DNA of 10,830 nucleotides from Paracoccaceae bacterium (GTDB lineage Bacteria; Pseudomonadota; Alphaproteobacteria; Rhodobacterales; Rhodobacteraceae). The stretch covers positions 1 through 10,830 of the forward strand of contig RFUP01000047.1 in the NCBI GenBank assembly GCA_009922885.1, read 5' to 3'. A program made the translations under genes and the position numbers. The notes under the pieces are model-generated. The model did not search any database and was not told the origin of the DNA. It saw only the letters and a list, made by a program, of their open reading frames with translations. Of the stretch, positions 1 to 6,029 are shown one piece after another (the first letter of the stretch is position 1; each line of letters starts with the position of its first letter).

Positions 1-312
1 GGGGATATCCTGCACGTACCACAGGAAGCCTTGCGGCGAACCCGGATGGAGGTTTTCGGGGGCGTGCAGATTGCGCAGGGGCAATTGGGGCAATTGAACG
101 GGCAGCGGGCCGTTCGTTTGGTTCTTCAAGACGAGAGATATCAGGCCGACGCTGAACTGTCTGATCATGAGAGCGAGCAGATGTTGATCGAACAGGAGGA
201 GATTGGCCCAGACACGCCAGATAGGGATCTTTCGACATCGGGCGGATGGGATCGGGCGCTAGAGAATGACCCCGCCGTTCTAGCTTTGAGCGGCGAGGGC
301 GTTGTCGATTAG
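1..312. other. Unassigned left-edge stretch, open on both strands
   Basis: No recognisable product. On the plus strand one frame is open from base 1 to a TAG at 310-312, giving an acidic, Gln-rich 103-residue tail. Its codons are G-rich in first position, as in coding DNA, but it uses several codons that look rare here (AGA, AGG, CTA). The end would overlap the stop of the convergent minus gene by 3 bases. On the minus strand the exactly registered antisense frame is open from 258 down to 1. It has C-rich third positions and a more globular-looking peptide (for example WANLLLFDQHLLALMIRQF), but no start codon with a ribosome-binding site; its only ATG is at 168-166. Either frame could be the edge of a real gene, or the stretch could be a remnant. 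I assign no function. Confidence 0.3.
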
Positions 313-725
313 AGCATTTCGAGGCGCGGCCGGAGACCGGAAAGATCGTAGCCCGCGCGTGCGGCTGCAGTCAGGGCTTCGTTGACGCCGATCTTCGGGG
401 CTGCGTCGAGCGTCCAGATCACAGAGCAGCGCGTGCCTGACGCGCAATAGGCCAGAACCGGGCCTTCGCTCGCCTCGACTTCGGCGGCCTGACGCGCGAC
501 GTTTTCGGGCGTCATCGTCTGATGCGTGAGAGGAAGCACGAAGAATTCGAGCCCTGCCTCAGCGGCGGCGGCGGCCATGCGGTCCGACTGTAGGTCGGGC
601 GGATTTTCACCATCCGGGCGGTTGCAGATCACCTTTGTGAACCCCGCAGCCTTTATGGCTGCGAGATCCTCGGGAAAAATCTGCGGGGAGACAGAGTAGC
701 GTGGGGTGATTTGACGAATATCCAT
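309..725 (-). CDS. DUF442/TIGR01244 family rhodanese- or phosphatase-like protein
   Basis: This is a 138-residue soluble protein of the DUF442 (Blh phosphatase-like) family, annotated in databases as TIGR01244 family sulfur transferase. The sequence shows the family's opening segment, which places a conserved CNRPDGE motif at about residues 34-40. It also has a cysteine-based active loop, YCASGTRC, near residues 93-100, where Cys is followed by Arg as in rhodanese and dual-specificity phosphatase loops. In Blh proteins of Xylella and Agrobacterium this domain is fused to a persulfide dioxygenase; here the dioxygenase is a separate gene upstream in the same operon. That supports a role in passing sulfane sulfur rather than in protein dephosphorylation, though the reaction is inferred. 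It is the last clear gene of the minus-strand sulfur operon, 9 bases after the preceding stop. Its ribosome-binding site is weak. Confidence 0.85.
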   Translation of the reverse strand: MDIRQITPRYSVSPQIFPEDLAAIKAAGFTKVICNRPDGENPPDLQSDRMAAAAAEAGLEFFVLPLTHQTMTPENVARQAAEVEASEGPVLAYCASGTRCSVIWTLDAAPKIGVNEALTAAARAGYDLSGLRPRLEML

Positions 726-734
726 AGCGAAGGA

Positions 735-1169
735 TTATTCGGCGGGCACAGGTCTGTCCAGACGGATACTCAAGCGCGGTGCAACCAGCATCCCGCCAAG
801 CATGGCGACGAAAAACACCCAGTGCTCGATCCCGCCGTAAGAGAGCGATGCAAGCGACGGTCCGGGGCAGAGGCCTGCAAGGCCCCAACCCGCGCCGAAC
901 ATGATCGAGCCGATGATCAGCTTGCGGTCGATTTCGCGCGGAGCAGGCGGCGGGAAAGTGCCGCCGAGGACCGGTGTGTCGCGGCGGGAGCGGATGATCC
1001 ATGCGATTGCCATCGGGATCATGGCGCCGCCCATGACGAAGGCGAGGGTGGGATCCCATGCGCCGAACACGTCGAGCCAGCCTTGGACTTTCGCGGTGTC
1101 GGTCATGCCGGAGATGAAGAGGCCGGAGCCGAAGAGGCCGCCAGCGATGAAGGCAAAGAGCGCGCGCAT
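735..1169 (-). CDS. YeeE/YedE (DUF6691-type) half-transporter subunit
   Basis: This 144-residue integral membrane protein is the second of a pair of half-size YeeE/YedE subunits. Hydrophobic segments lie at about residues 4-21, 42-60, 84-100 and 113-132. Signature features are SGLFISGM near residues 15-22 and the conserved LAGLCPGPSL around Cys101. In full-length YeeE/TsuA proteins such Cys residues relay thiosulfate through the membrane, and split pairs such as PmpA/PmpB do similar sulfur-compound transport. The exact substrate here (thiosulfate, sulfide or persulfide) is not shown by the sequence. Its ATG lies one base after the TGA of the upstream partner, so the two are probably translationally coupled and form one transporter. 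The start is supported by GGAG about 9 bases upstream on the minus strand. Confidence 0.88.
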   Translation of the reverse strand: MRALFAFIAGGLFGSGLFISGMTDTAKVQGWLDVFGAWDPTLAFVMGGAMIPMAIAWIIRSRRDTPVLGGTFPPPAPREIDRKLIIGSIMFGAGWGLAGLCPGPSLASLSYGGIEHWVFFVAMLGGMLVAPRLSIRLDRPVPAE

Positions 1170-1170
1170 G

Positions 1171-1596
1171 TCAGATCACTCCGAGAATGTGGCGGAAGAG
1201 AACGACGCCGAGGCCACCTGCGAGGATATAGGCAACCGTGGCGATGAAGCCACGCGGTGCGAGGCGGGACATGCCGCAGACACCGTGGCCCGAAGTGCAG
1301 CCATTGGCGATGCGGGTGCCGATGCCGACAAGAAGTCCGGCGGCGATCAAGACGCCCCAGTTTCCGGTGATATGCGTGTCGACCGAGGAGTAGAGGGGGT
1401 AGAGGAGGACAGGCAGGAGGAAGACGCCTGCAAGAAATGTCACCCGTTCCACCGCGTCGCGACGGCCAGTGCCGTCAACCAACCCTCCGATGATGCCGCT
1501 TGCGCCCATAATCCTGCCATTGGCGAGCAGGTATACGGCGCCTCCGAGGCCGATCAGCAAACCGCCGACGAGCCCCCAGACCCAATCCATTACCAT
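1171..1596 (-). CDS. YeeE/YedE half-transporter subunit (first of the pair)
   Basis: This 141-residue membrane protein is the partner of the downstream YeeE-like subunit. It has hydrophobic segments at about residues 4-25, 52-70, 81-97 and 117-135. The diagnostic motif NGCTSGHGVCG spans residues 98-108 and carries Cys100, His104 and Cys107, the sulfur-relay residues typical of YeeE/YedE/TsuA proteins. The reading frame stays open further upstream into the dioxygenase gene. I chose the ATG at 1596-1594 because AGGAAA stands 6-7 bases before it and because the added upstream peptide is hydrophilic and unlike the family; a second ATG two codons later is less well placed. It probably imports thiosulfate or moves sulfide/persulfide-type sulfur across the inner membrane together with its partner. 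The substrate is inferred from the family and from the persulfide dioxygenase next door. Confidence 0.88.
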   Translation of the reverse strand: MVMDWVWGLVGGLLIGLGGAVYLLANGRIMGASGIIGGLVDGTGRRDAVERVTFLAGVFLLPVLLYPLYSSVDTHITGNWGVLIAAGLLVGIGTRIANGCTSGHGVCGMSRLAPRGFIATVAYILAGGLGVVLFRHILGVI

Positions 1597-1628
1597 TTTG
1601 TTTCCTGTTTCGTCCGAGTGAGTGGTAT

Positions 1629-1662
1629 GCGCCCTGCCGCGTGTTCGCTCGCGGGAGGGCGC
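1629..1662. repeat. Long inverted repeat inside the sulfur operon
   Basis: In the 73-base gap between the dioxygenase and the first YeeE gene there is a GC-rich dyad. GCGCCCT (1629-1635) pairs with AGGGCGC (1656-1662), and CCGCG (1637-1641) pairs with CGCGG (1650-1654). The two parts are separated by one G-G mismatch and the loop has 8 bases. No T-run follows on either strand, so it is not a classical terminator. A role in mRNA processing or stability, or partial attenuation between a soluble enzyme and membrane proteins, is inferred. Confidence 0.6.
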
Positions 1663-1669
1663 GTGAGAG

Positions 1670-2533
1670 TTAAAGCTTGTTAACGGGCACTTTGAGGTAA
1701 ACGTTGCCTTCCGCATCAGCAGGCGGCATTTGCCCCGCGCGCATGTTCACTTGCAGCGACGGGATGATCAGTTTCGGCATGGCGAGGGTCGCATCGCGGG
1801 TTTCGCGCATCTGCACGAATTCGTCTTTGGATTTGCCAGCCCCGATGTGGATGTTCTTGGCCTTCTGTTCGCCTACGGTGGTTTCCCAAGCGTAGACGTC
1901 ACGTCCGGGCGCTTTGTAGTCGTGGCCAACGAAGATGCGGGTTTCTTCAGGCAAGCTCAGGATCTTGTGGACCGAGTCAAAGAGGGTTTGGGCCGAGCCG
2001 CCGGGGAAGTCGCAACGGGCGGTGCCGAAATCGGGCATGAAGAGGGTGTCGCCGACGAAGGCTGCGTCACCAATCACATAGGTGAGGCAGGCGGGGGTGT
2101 GGCCAGGTGTGTGGAGCACGTCGCCACGCAATTGACCGATATGCAGGGTGTCCCCTTCAACGAAGAGACGGTCGAATTGCGAACCGTCGCGCTGGAATTC
2201 GGTGCCTTCGTTGAAGATCTTGCCGAAAGTATCCTGCACAATGCGGATACGGTCGCCGATGCCGATCTTGCCGCCGACGCGTTCCTGAATGTAGGGCGCG
2301 GCGGAGAGGTGGTCGGCGTGGACGTGGGTTTCCAGAAGCCACTCGACGTTCAGACCTTCCGACTTCACCCAAGCGATGATCTCATCGGCGGACTTGGTAT
2401 CGGTGCGGCCGGACGAGTAATCGAAATCGAGAACGGAATCGATGATGGCGCAGGATGTGCCTTCGGGGTCGCGGACGACGTAGGAGATGGTGTTGGTGGC
2501 GTCGTCGAAGAACGCTTTCACGATGGGTTGCAT
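1670..2533 (-). CDS. MBL-fold persulfide dioxygenase (ETHE1/Blh type)
   Basis: This 287-residue metallo-beta-lactamase-fold enzyme is expected to oxidise glutathione persulfide to sulfite in the cytoplasm, using one iron. Visible metal-site motifs are HVHADH at residues 70-75, HTPGH at 141-145, GDTLF at 161-165 with Asp162, and GHDY with His204. The segment DFGTARCDFPGG (168-179) is typical of the ETHE1/PDO branch and distinguishes it from glyoxalase II. The frame extends upstream to 2566, but the ATG at 2533-2531 is preferred because GGAGGAA lies 6-7 bases before it. It is the first gene of the operon, followed by two YeeE/YedE subunits and a DUF442 protein, so the module probably detoxifies or uses sulfane sulfur. 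A promoter-like element and a dyad resembling an SqrR/BigR operator lie just upstream. No ArsR-type regulator gene or sulfide:quinone reductase is in the window. Confidence 0.92.
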   Translation of the reverse strand: MQPIVKAFFDDATNTISYVVRDPEGTSCAIIDSVLDFDYSSGRTDTKSADEIIAWVKSEGLNVEWLLETHVHADHLSAAPYIQERVGGKIGIGDRIRIVQDTFGKIFNEGTEFQRDGSQFDRLFVEGDTLHIGQLRGDVLHTPGHTPACLTYVIGDAAFVGDTLFMPDFGTARCDFPGGSAQTLFDSVHKILSLPEETRIFVGHDYKAPGRDVYAWETTVGEQKAKNIHIGAGKSKDEFVQMRETRDATLAMPKLIIPSLQVNMRAGQMPPADAEGNVYLKVPVNKL

Positions 2534-2557
2534 GGGTATTCCTCCATTTCGGAAATT

Positions 2558-2579
2558 CATATACATCTTTTAGAATGTG
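2558..2579. promoter_or_regulatory. Candidate SqrR/BigR-like operator
   Basis: This is an imperfect dyad CATATAC-N8-GAATGTG, with 5 of 7 arm positions complementary. Its core ATAC-N8-GAAT differs by one base from ATTC-N8-GAAT, the site I recall for the persulfide-sensing ArsR-family repressor SqrR of Rhodobacter capsulatus. It overlaps the predicted -10 and spacer of the persulfide dioxygenase promoter, which is the expected place for a repressor. Identity of the binder is inference. Confidence 0.4.
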
Positions 2580-2585
2580 TTTCAA
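2558..2585 (-). promoter_or_regulatory. Promoter for the sulfur operon
   Basis: On the minus strand TTGAAA (2585-2580) and TATATG (2563-2558) are separated by 16 bases, resembling sigma70 -35 and -10 elements. The expected start is near 2551, giving a short leader that contains the GGAGGAA site of the dioxygenase gene. The -10 and spacer are covered by an operator-like dyad, which suggests repression. Confidence 0.5.
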
Positions 2586-2604
2586 GGATTCGATGCGGCG
2601 ATGA

Positions 2605-2618
2605 TTGATTTCGATCAA
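2605..2618. promoter_or_regulatory. Perfect FNR/FnrL box
   Basis: TTGATTTCGATCAA matches the FNR-family consensus TTGAT-N4-ATCAA in all ten defined positions. Its centre at 2611.5 lies 41.5 bases upstream of a start predicted near 2653, and CATAGT at 2641-2646 sits where a -10 would be. This is the geometry of a class II FNR-activated promoter for the DksA-like gene beginning at 2674. It also lies 78 bases upstream of the divergent dioxygenase start, so it might affect both directions. Confidence 0.7.
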
Positions 2619-2673
2619 GGAGCGCGCACAGTCGGGGGCGCATAGTCGGTCAAATGCGATCGGGGAGATGATC

Positions 2674-2997
2674 ATGACTGACGTAAACGCCCGCAAGACA
2701 CAGTTGATGAGCCGCCTGAAAGAGCTCGATAGCCGCCTGCATGTGATCGAGGACCAACTGGATGACCCGCGCCCGAGCGATTGGGAGGAAGCGGCAGTTG
2801 AGCGGGAGGGGGACGAGGTGTTGGAAAGCCTTGGAACGCAGGGCGAAGCCGAGATCCGCCGGATCCGCGCGGCCCTGCAGCGGATGCGCGATGGCACCTA
2901 TGGGGAATGCGTGACCTGCGGGGAGACGATTTCGGAAGAGCGGTTGAAAGTTCTGCCGGACACGCCGTTTTGCAAGTCTTGCGCGAAGGCCCATTGA
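2674..2997 (+). CDS. DksA/TraR-family zinc-finger transcription factor
   Basis: This 107-residue cytoplasmic protein of the DksA/TraR family probably binds RNA polymerase through the secondary channel and alters initiation. Residues 1-72 are charged and predicted helical coiled coil. The tip carries WEEAA (37-41) in place of the VDRAA tip of E. coli DksA, so an acidic residue and the alanine are kept. The C-terminal zinc finger has C79-X2-C82 and C100-X2-C103 separated by 17 residues, exactly the family spacing. It is shorter than E. coli DksA (151 residues) and resembles the short YbiI/TraR-like group. The ATG at 2674 is chosen over earlier in-frame starts at 2605 and 2668 because GGGGAG precedes it by about 8 bases. 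An FNR-type box 62 bases upstream suggests oxygen-dependent expression. A small gene follows 25 bases downstream. Confidence 0.88.
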   Translation: MTDVNARKTQLMSRLKELDSRLHVIEDQLDDPRPSDWEEAAVEREGDEVLESLGTQGEAEIRRIRAALQRMRDGTYGECVTCGETISEERLKVLPDTPFCKSCAKAH

Positions 2998-3022
2998 CGC
3001 AAATTACTTGGAGGAATGAGTG

Positions 3023-3238
3023 ATGTTAGACGAAGAACTGGACGCGATGATTGCCGCGCTGGAGGAGCGCTTCGAAATTGCTTGTGACGAAATGCGCAGC
3101 CAGTTGCACCAGGACGTTAATGCGTTGATTGCGTCGCATAGGAGCGCGGGCAAGTCCGTACCGCCACAGCTTCTGGCGCTCGAACACCAGATGGTTGAAG
3201 CGGAAGTGGATGACGCTTTCGACAATATGCCCGTCTAG
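3023..3238 (+). CDS. Small acidic helical protein of unknown function
   Basis: I do not recognise this 71-residue protein. It is acidic and predicted almost entirely helical, with one Cys near residue 21, no membrane segment and no signal peptide. A mid-protein turn is marked by SAGKSVPPQ at about residues 41-49, suggesting a two-helix hairpin. GGAGG at 3010-3014 lies 8 bases before the ATG at 3023; a GTG one codon earlier (3020) is a possible alternative start. It follows the DksA-like gene by only 25 bases on the same strand, so both are likely co-transcribed from the FNR-type promoter. Possible roles include a partner of the DksA-like protein or an independent small stress protein, but neither is shown by the sequence. 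Confidence 0.7.
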   Translation: MLDEELDAMIAALEERFEIACDEMRSQLHQDVNALIASHRSAGKSVPPQLLALEHQMVEAEVDDAFDNMPV

Positions 3239-3316
3239 GGAAATCCGTTTGCGGCACTTGCCAACCCCCCGACAGCTTTGCAGAGTAACGCGAAAGACTG
3301 TGAAGGGGCGGAATAG

Positions 3317-5410
3317 GTGGCAGGTGTTCGCACAGAAATCGACAGCGGTATCGCGATCATCAGTTTGGACGCGCCGCCAACCAATCTGCTAACCCAGCCT
3401 GTTCGAGCGGCTTTGCTGAAGGCATTGGAGGCTGCACTCAGTGATGACGCGGTCAAAGGCGTTGTTGTTGCGGGCAGCTCTGCGCTCTTTTCTGCGGGGA
3501 TTGATGTTCGGGAAATCGAAGGTGCGAAAGAGGCCGCGCCACGATTGGGGGATATCTGCTGCAAGATTGAAGATTTTCCAAAACCTGTTGTCGCAGCCTT
3601 GACGGGGATGGCTTTGGGAGCCGGGCTTGAGTTGGCCTTGGCCGCTCATGCGCGCGTGGCTGACCCTGCATTGCGGATCGGGTTTCCGGATCTATCGTTC
3701 GGTCTCTTGCCGGGGGCGGGGGGAACGCAACGTTTGCCGCGCCTGATCGGGGCTGCGAATACGCTTTCGCTGATGCTCACCTCTCGCCTGCATCCTGCCA
3801 AATCGGAAATTGCACAGGGGCTCTTCGAGGAGTTCAGTGAAAATGTGTTGGCAGAGGCCGCGCGCTTGGCCCGCGAGATTGCGCCCCGCAAGACTGCGGA
3901 GCGGACGGAAGGCTTTGCCGATGCGAAAGCCTTTCAGAAAGCGGTGAAGGAGGCGCGCGAGAGTTCGACTGTGAAGGCCTTGGGTCAAGCGGCCGAGCGG
4001 CTGGTGGATTGTGTCGAAGCCTCGCAACTCTTGCCGATCGAGTCCGGATTGGCCTTCGAGGCGGCTGCGAGTGAGGATTGTGCTGCGTCGGATATCGCTC
4101 GCGGGCTGATCCATATGCATTTTGCCGAGCGCCGCTCGCACAATATGCCGGAACTCGTGGGAGTGGAGCCCAAAGCACCTCAATCAGTTGGTGTTGTCGG
4201 GGGCGGGCCTGCGGCGGCAGGGATTGCGGTGGCGGCACTTCTGCATGGTGTGAAAGTGGTGCAATTCGAGCGCACGGAAGAGGCTGCGCGGGCTGCGCGG
4301 GCGCGAATTGACGAGACGGTGCGCAGTGTGGCCCAGCAGCGCGCCTTGGCGCCTGCACAGGCCAACGCGATGATGGCCGGGTTACAGCAGACGACGGATC
4401 TATCGGGGCTTGGGGCTTGTGGCTTCGTTATCGAGGCAGTGGCCGAGAACCCGGAGACGAAGCGGCAAGTCTTTGCGGCTTTGGGGGCGGCGACTGGGCC
4501 GGGAACAGTGCTGGCAACCAGTTCTCTGATACAGTCCCTGACGCCTTTGGGAGAAGCTGCTGGACGACCGGATGATGTGATTGCCCTGCATTTGCATGGG
4601 CCGGCTCATTCGCATCGGTTGGCGGAAATTGTTCTGGCGCGCGAGACGGCACCGGAGACCTTGGCCAAGGCCGTTGGCTTGGCGCAGGTGCTACAAAAAT
4701 TCCCTGTGCGGGCTGCGGGTGGCGGCTGTGGGGTCGGTGAACGTGTGCAAGCGGCCCTGCGGGATTGCGTGACCGGATTGGTGGTGCAGGGCGTGGCACC
4801 GGCTGCGATTGACGCGGCGCTTCTCGATTACGGGTTTATCCACGCCCCCCTGACCGCCATGGACCGGATGGGGCTTGAGCTTTGCTTGACGCGCGGCGCT
4901 TTGTTGGCGCGAGATGGCGGGCGGGTTCCGCGGTCTTCGCTGGATGTGTTGCGGACGCTCATTCGTGCAGGGCGGCGTGGAGCGAGTGGTGGGGCCGGCT
5001 TCTTTGCGTGGAAAAACGGGCAAGCTGTGGACGATCCCAAGATCGCTGAGGTGCTGCCTCCGCCGAGCCAGAAGGCGCAAAAGATGTCATCGGCGGATAT
5101 TGTGGCGCGCTGCGTGGCGGCGATGGCCAATGAAGGGGCGCGGCTATTGCGTGAAGGGATCGCGCTCAGACCTTCGGACATCGATACAGTGATGGTGTTG
5201 GCCTACGGTTTTCCGCGTGAAAGAGGCGGGCCGATGAAGGCGGCGGATATGCTGGGCGTTTTCGAGACCGGGTTGCTGTTAAAGCAGCTTACGGAAGAAG
5301 ATCAGACGCTATTCGCGCCAGATCCTGGGTTCGCGGCCCTTGCTCGCGAGGGCGAGACCTTCGACGCCTTGAACAAACTCGGCAATAACCGCCGCAAGAT
5401 ACCGGGCTGA
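3317..5410 (+). CDS. Divergent FadJ/FadB-type multifunctional beta-oxidation protein
   Basis: This 697-residue cytoplasmic protein has the fused order of fatty-acid oxidation alpha subunits: enoyl-CoA hydratase/isomerase (about 5-190), linker, Rossmann 3-hydroxyacyl-CoA dehydrogenase (about 288-465) and two dehydrogenase C-terminal domains (about 467-565 and 592-690). Seen are the oxyanion-hole loop FSAGID (58-63), Glu105 in GAGLELALA, and LLPGAGGTQRLPRL (130-143). The usual second hydratase Glu is Asp125 (FPDL). The NAD site reads GGGPAAAG (295-302), and catalytic His425 and Glu437 appear kept. The usual PGFxxNR motif is replaced by GCGVGER (470-476), which loses the conserved Asn. GFPRERGGP (631-639) marks the end domain. 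The start is GTG at 3317 with AAGGGG 8 bases upstream. No thiolase gene adjoins it. Hydratase activity is likely; dehydrogenase activity is uncertain. Confidence 0.9.
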   Translation: MAGVRTEIDSGIAIISLDAPPTNLLTQPVRAALLKALEAALSDDAVKGVVVAGSSALFSAGIDVREIEGAKEAAPRLGDICCKIEDFPKPVVAALTGMALGAGLELALAAHARVADPALRIGFPDLSFGLLPGAGGTQRLPRLIGAANTLSLMLTSRLHPAKSEIAQGLFEEFSENVLAEAARLAREIAPRKTAERTEGFADAKAFQKAVKEARESSTVKALGQAAERLVDCVEASQLLPIESGLAFEAAASEDCAASDIARGLIHMHFAERRSHNMPELVGVEPKAPQSVGVVGGGPAAAGIAVAALLHGVKVVQFERTEEAARAARARIDETVRSVAQQRALAPAQANAMMAGLQQTTDLSGLGACGFVIEAVAENPETKRQVFAALGAATGPGTVLATSSLIQSLTPLGEAAGRPDDVIALHLHGPAHSHRLAEIVLARETAPETLAKAVGLAQVLQKFPVRAAGGGCGVGERVQAALRDCVTGLVVQGVAPAAIDAALLDYGFIHAPLTAMDRMGLELCLTRGALLARDGGRVPRSSLDVLRTLIRAGRRGASGGAGFFAWKNGQAVDDPKIAEVLPPPSQKAQKMSSADIVARCVAAMANEGARLLREGIALRPSDIDTVMVLAYGFPRERGGPMKAADMLGVFETGLLLKQLTEEDQTLFAPDPGFAALAREGETFDALNKLGNNRRKIPG

Positions 5411-5626
5411 TCAGCCGAGCGAAATACCGACGATCACGGCCATGAGACCGAAGACCGAGAGCATCAGCGAAGCCATGTTCACCGGAATCATGCGCTGGAC
5501 GACGGCTTTGATGTCATCATCCGAGGCTTTTGTGCGGCGTGCACGGGCGACGGTGACGATGGTCCAGAGGAGGCCTGCGAGGCCCAGAAAAGACACGGCG
5601 GCTCCGGTCCAGATCAGCCAATCCAT
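5411..5626 (-). CDS. Small two-helix membrane protein
   Basis: This 71-residue conserved-looking hypothetical protein is predicted in the inner membrane. Hydrophobic helices span about residues 3-27 and 52-70. They are joined by a charged cytoplasmic stretch, RARRTKASDDDIKAVVQR, at about 28-45. The frame extends upstream to 5683, but the ATG at 5626-5624 is chosen because AGGAGC lies about 8 bases before it and the protein then begins directly with a membrane helix. Its stop abuts the stop of the convergent beta-oxidation gene with no spacing, and it is divergent from gapR. Nothing in the sequence indicates a function. Confidence 0.75.
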   Translation of the reverse strand: MDWLIWTGAAVSFLGLAGLLWTIVTVARARRTKASDDDIKAVVQRMIPVNMASLMLSVFGLMAVIVGISLG

Positions 5627-5685
5627 CTCTGTGCTCCTTTTTCGATGCCGCGTTGCCCTATCCGATATCGGGTGCGCGCGCAACT

Positions 5686-5698
5686 GAGGCAGTGCCTC
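5686..5698. repeat. Short palindrome upstream of gapR
   Basis: GAGGCA-G-TGCCTC is a perfect 13-base interrupted palindrome in the 131-base divergent region between the small membrane protein gene and gapR. It lies about 60 bases before the gapR start and could be an operator for either gene. No convincing -35/-10 pair can be assigned nearby, and I do not recognise a factor for it. Confidence 0.3.
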
Positions 5699-5757
5699 TT
5701 GCGACAGCGCGGCGAGGGCGATAGGGAAGGGCCTGCCCCAACGAGGAGAGAATTGCG

Positions 5758-6018
5758 ATGACTGACCCCGTGATGGATGCGGCTTCTCAGGTTGCTGCCG
5801 ACGAACTGCGCTCTTTCATCGAACGCTACGAGCGTTTGGAAGCCGAAAGAAAAGACATTGCGGACCAGCAAAAAGAGGTGATGGCCGAGGCCAAGGGCCG
5901 TGGCTATGACACCAAGGCTATTCGCAAGATCATTTCCATTCGCAAGCGCGACAAGGACGATCTGGCGAATGAAGAAGCGGTGCTGGACACCTACCTCGCA
6001 GCGCTCGGTATGCTCTGA
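5758..6018 (+). CDS. gapR: GapR-family (DUF2312) DNA-binding protein
   Basis: This 86-residue cytoplasmic protein aligns over its whole length with the alphaproteobacterial GapR/DUF2312 family. The visible pattern is an N-terminal helix with RSFIERYERLEAERKDI (about 18-34), then QQKEVMAEAKGRGYDTKAIRKI (about 37-58), a basic RKRDKDD patch (62-68) and a hydrophobic C-terminal helix ending LDTYLAALGML. In Caulobacter, GapR is a multimeric nucleoid protein that clamps AT-rich, overtwisted DNA and assists topoisomerases at replication forks and 3' ends of transcribed genes. The same role is inferred here from family identity. GAGGAGA lies about 8 bases before the ATG. The gene is convergent with the next one, with 11 bases between stops. 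Confidence 0.92.
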   Translation: MTDPVMDAASQVAADELRSFIERYERLEAERKDIADQQKEVMAEAKGRGYDTKAIRKIISIRKRDKDDLANEEAVLDTYLAALGML

Positions 6019-6029
6019 GGTAATCCGCT

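Noticed and set aside
901..1683. Plus-strand frame of 260 codons over the YeeE genes
   Set aside because: It is the antisense shadow of two membrane-protein genes; the charged composition is what complementing hydrophobic codons gives.
1730..2608. Long plus-strand frame (292 codons) across the dioxygenase gene
   Set aside because: It is antisense to a clear metallo-beta-lactamase enzyme with all motifs, lacks its own ribosome-binding site and resembles no family.
2605..2673. N-terminal extension of the DksA-like protein to 2605
   Set aside because: The extra codons begin at the FNR box and precede the predicted transcription start; the later ATG has the good ribosome-binding site.
3258..3286. 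TTGCCA with CAGAGT 17 bases later as a promoter for the FadJ-like gene
   Set aside because: The -10 match is only three of six, too weak to list.
5662..5671. CCGATATCGG palindrome near gapR
   Set aside because: A ten-base palindrome is expected by chance in a window of this size, and it has no clear relation to a promoter.
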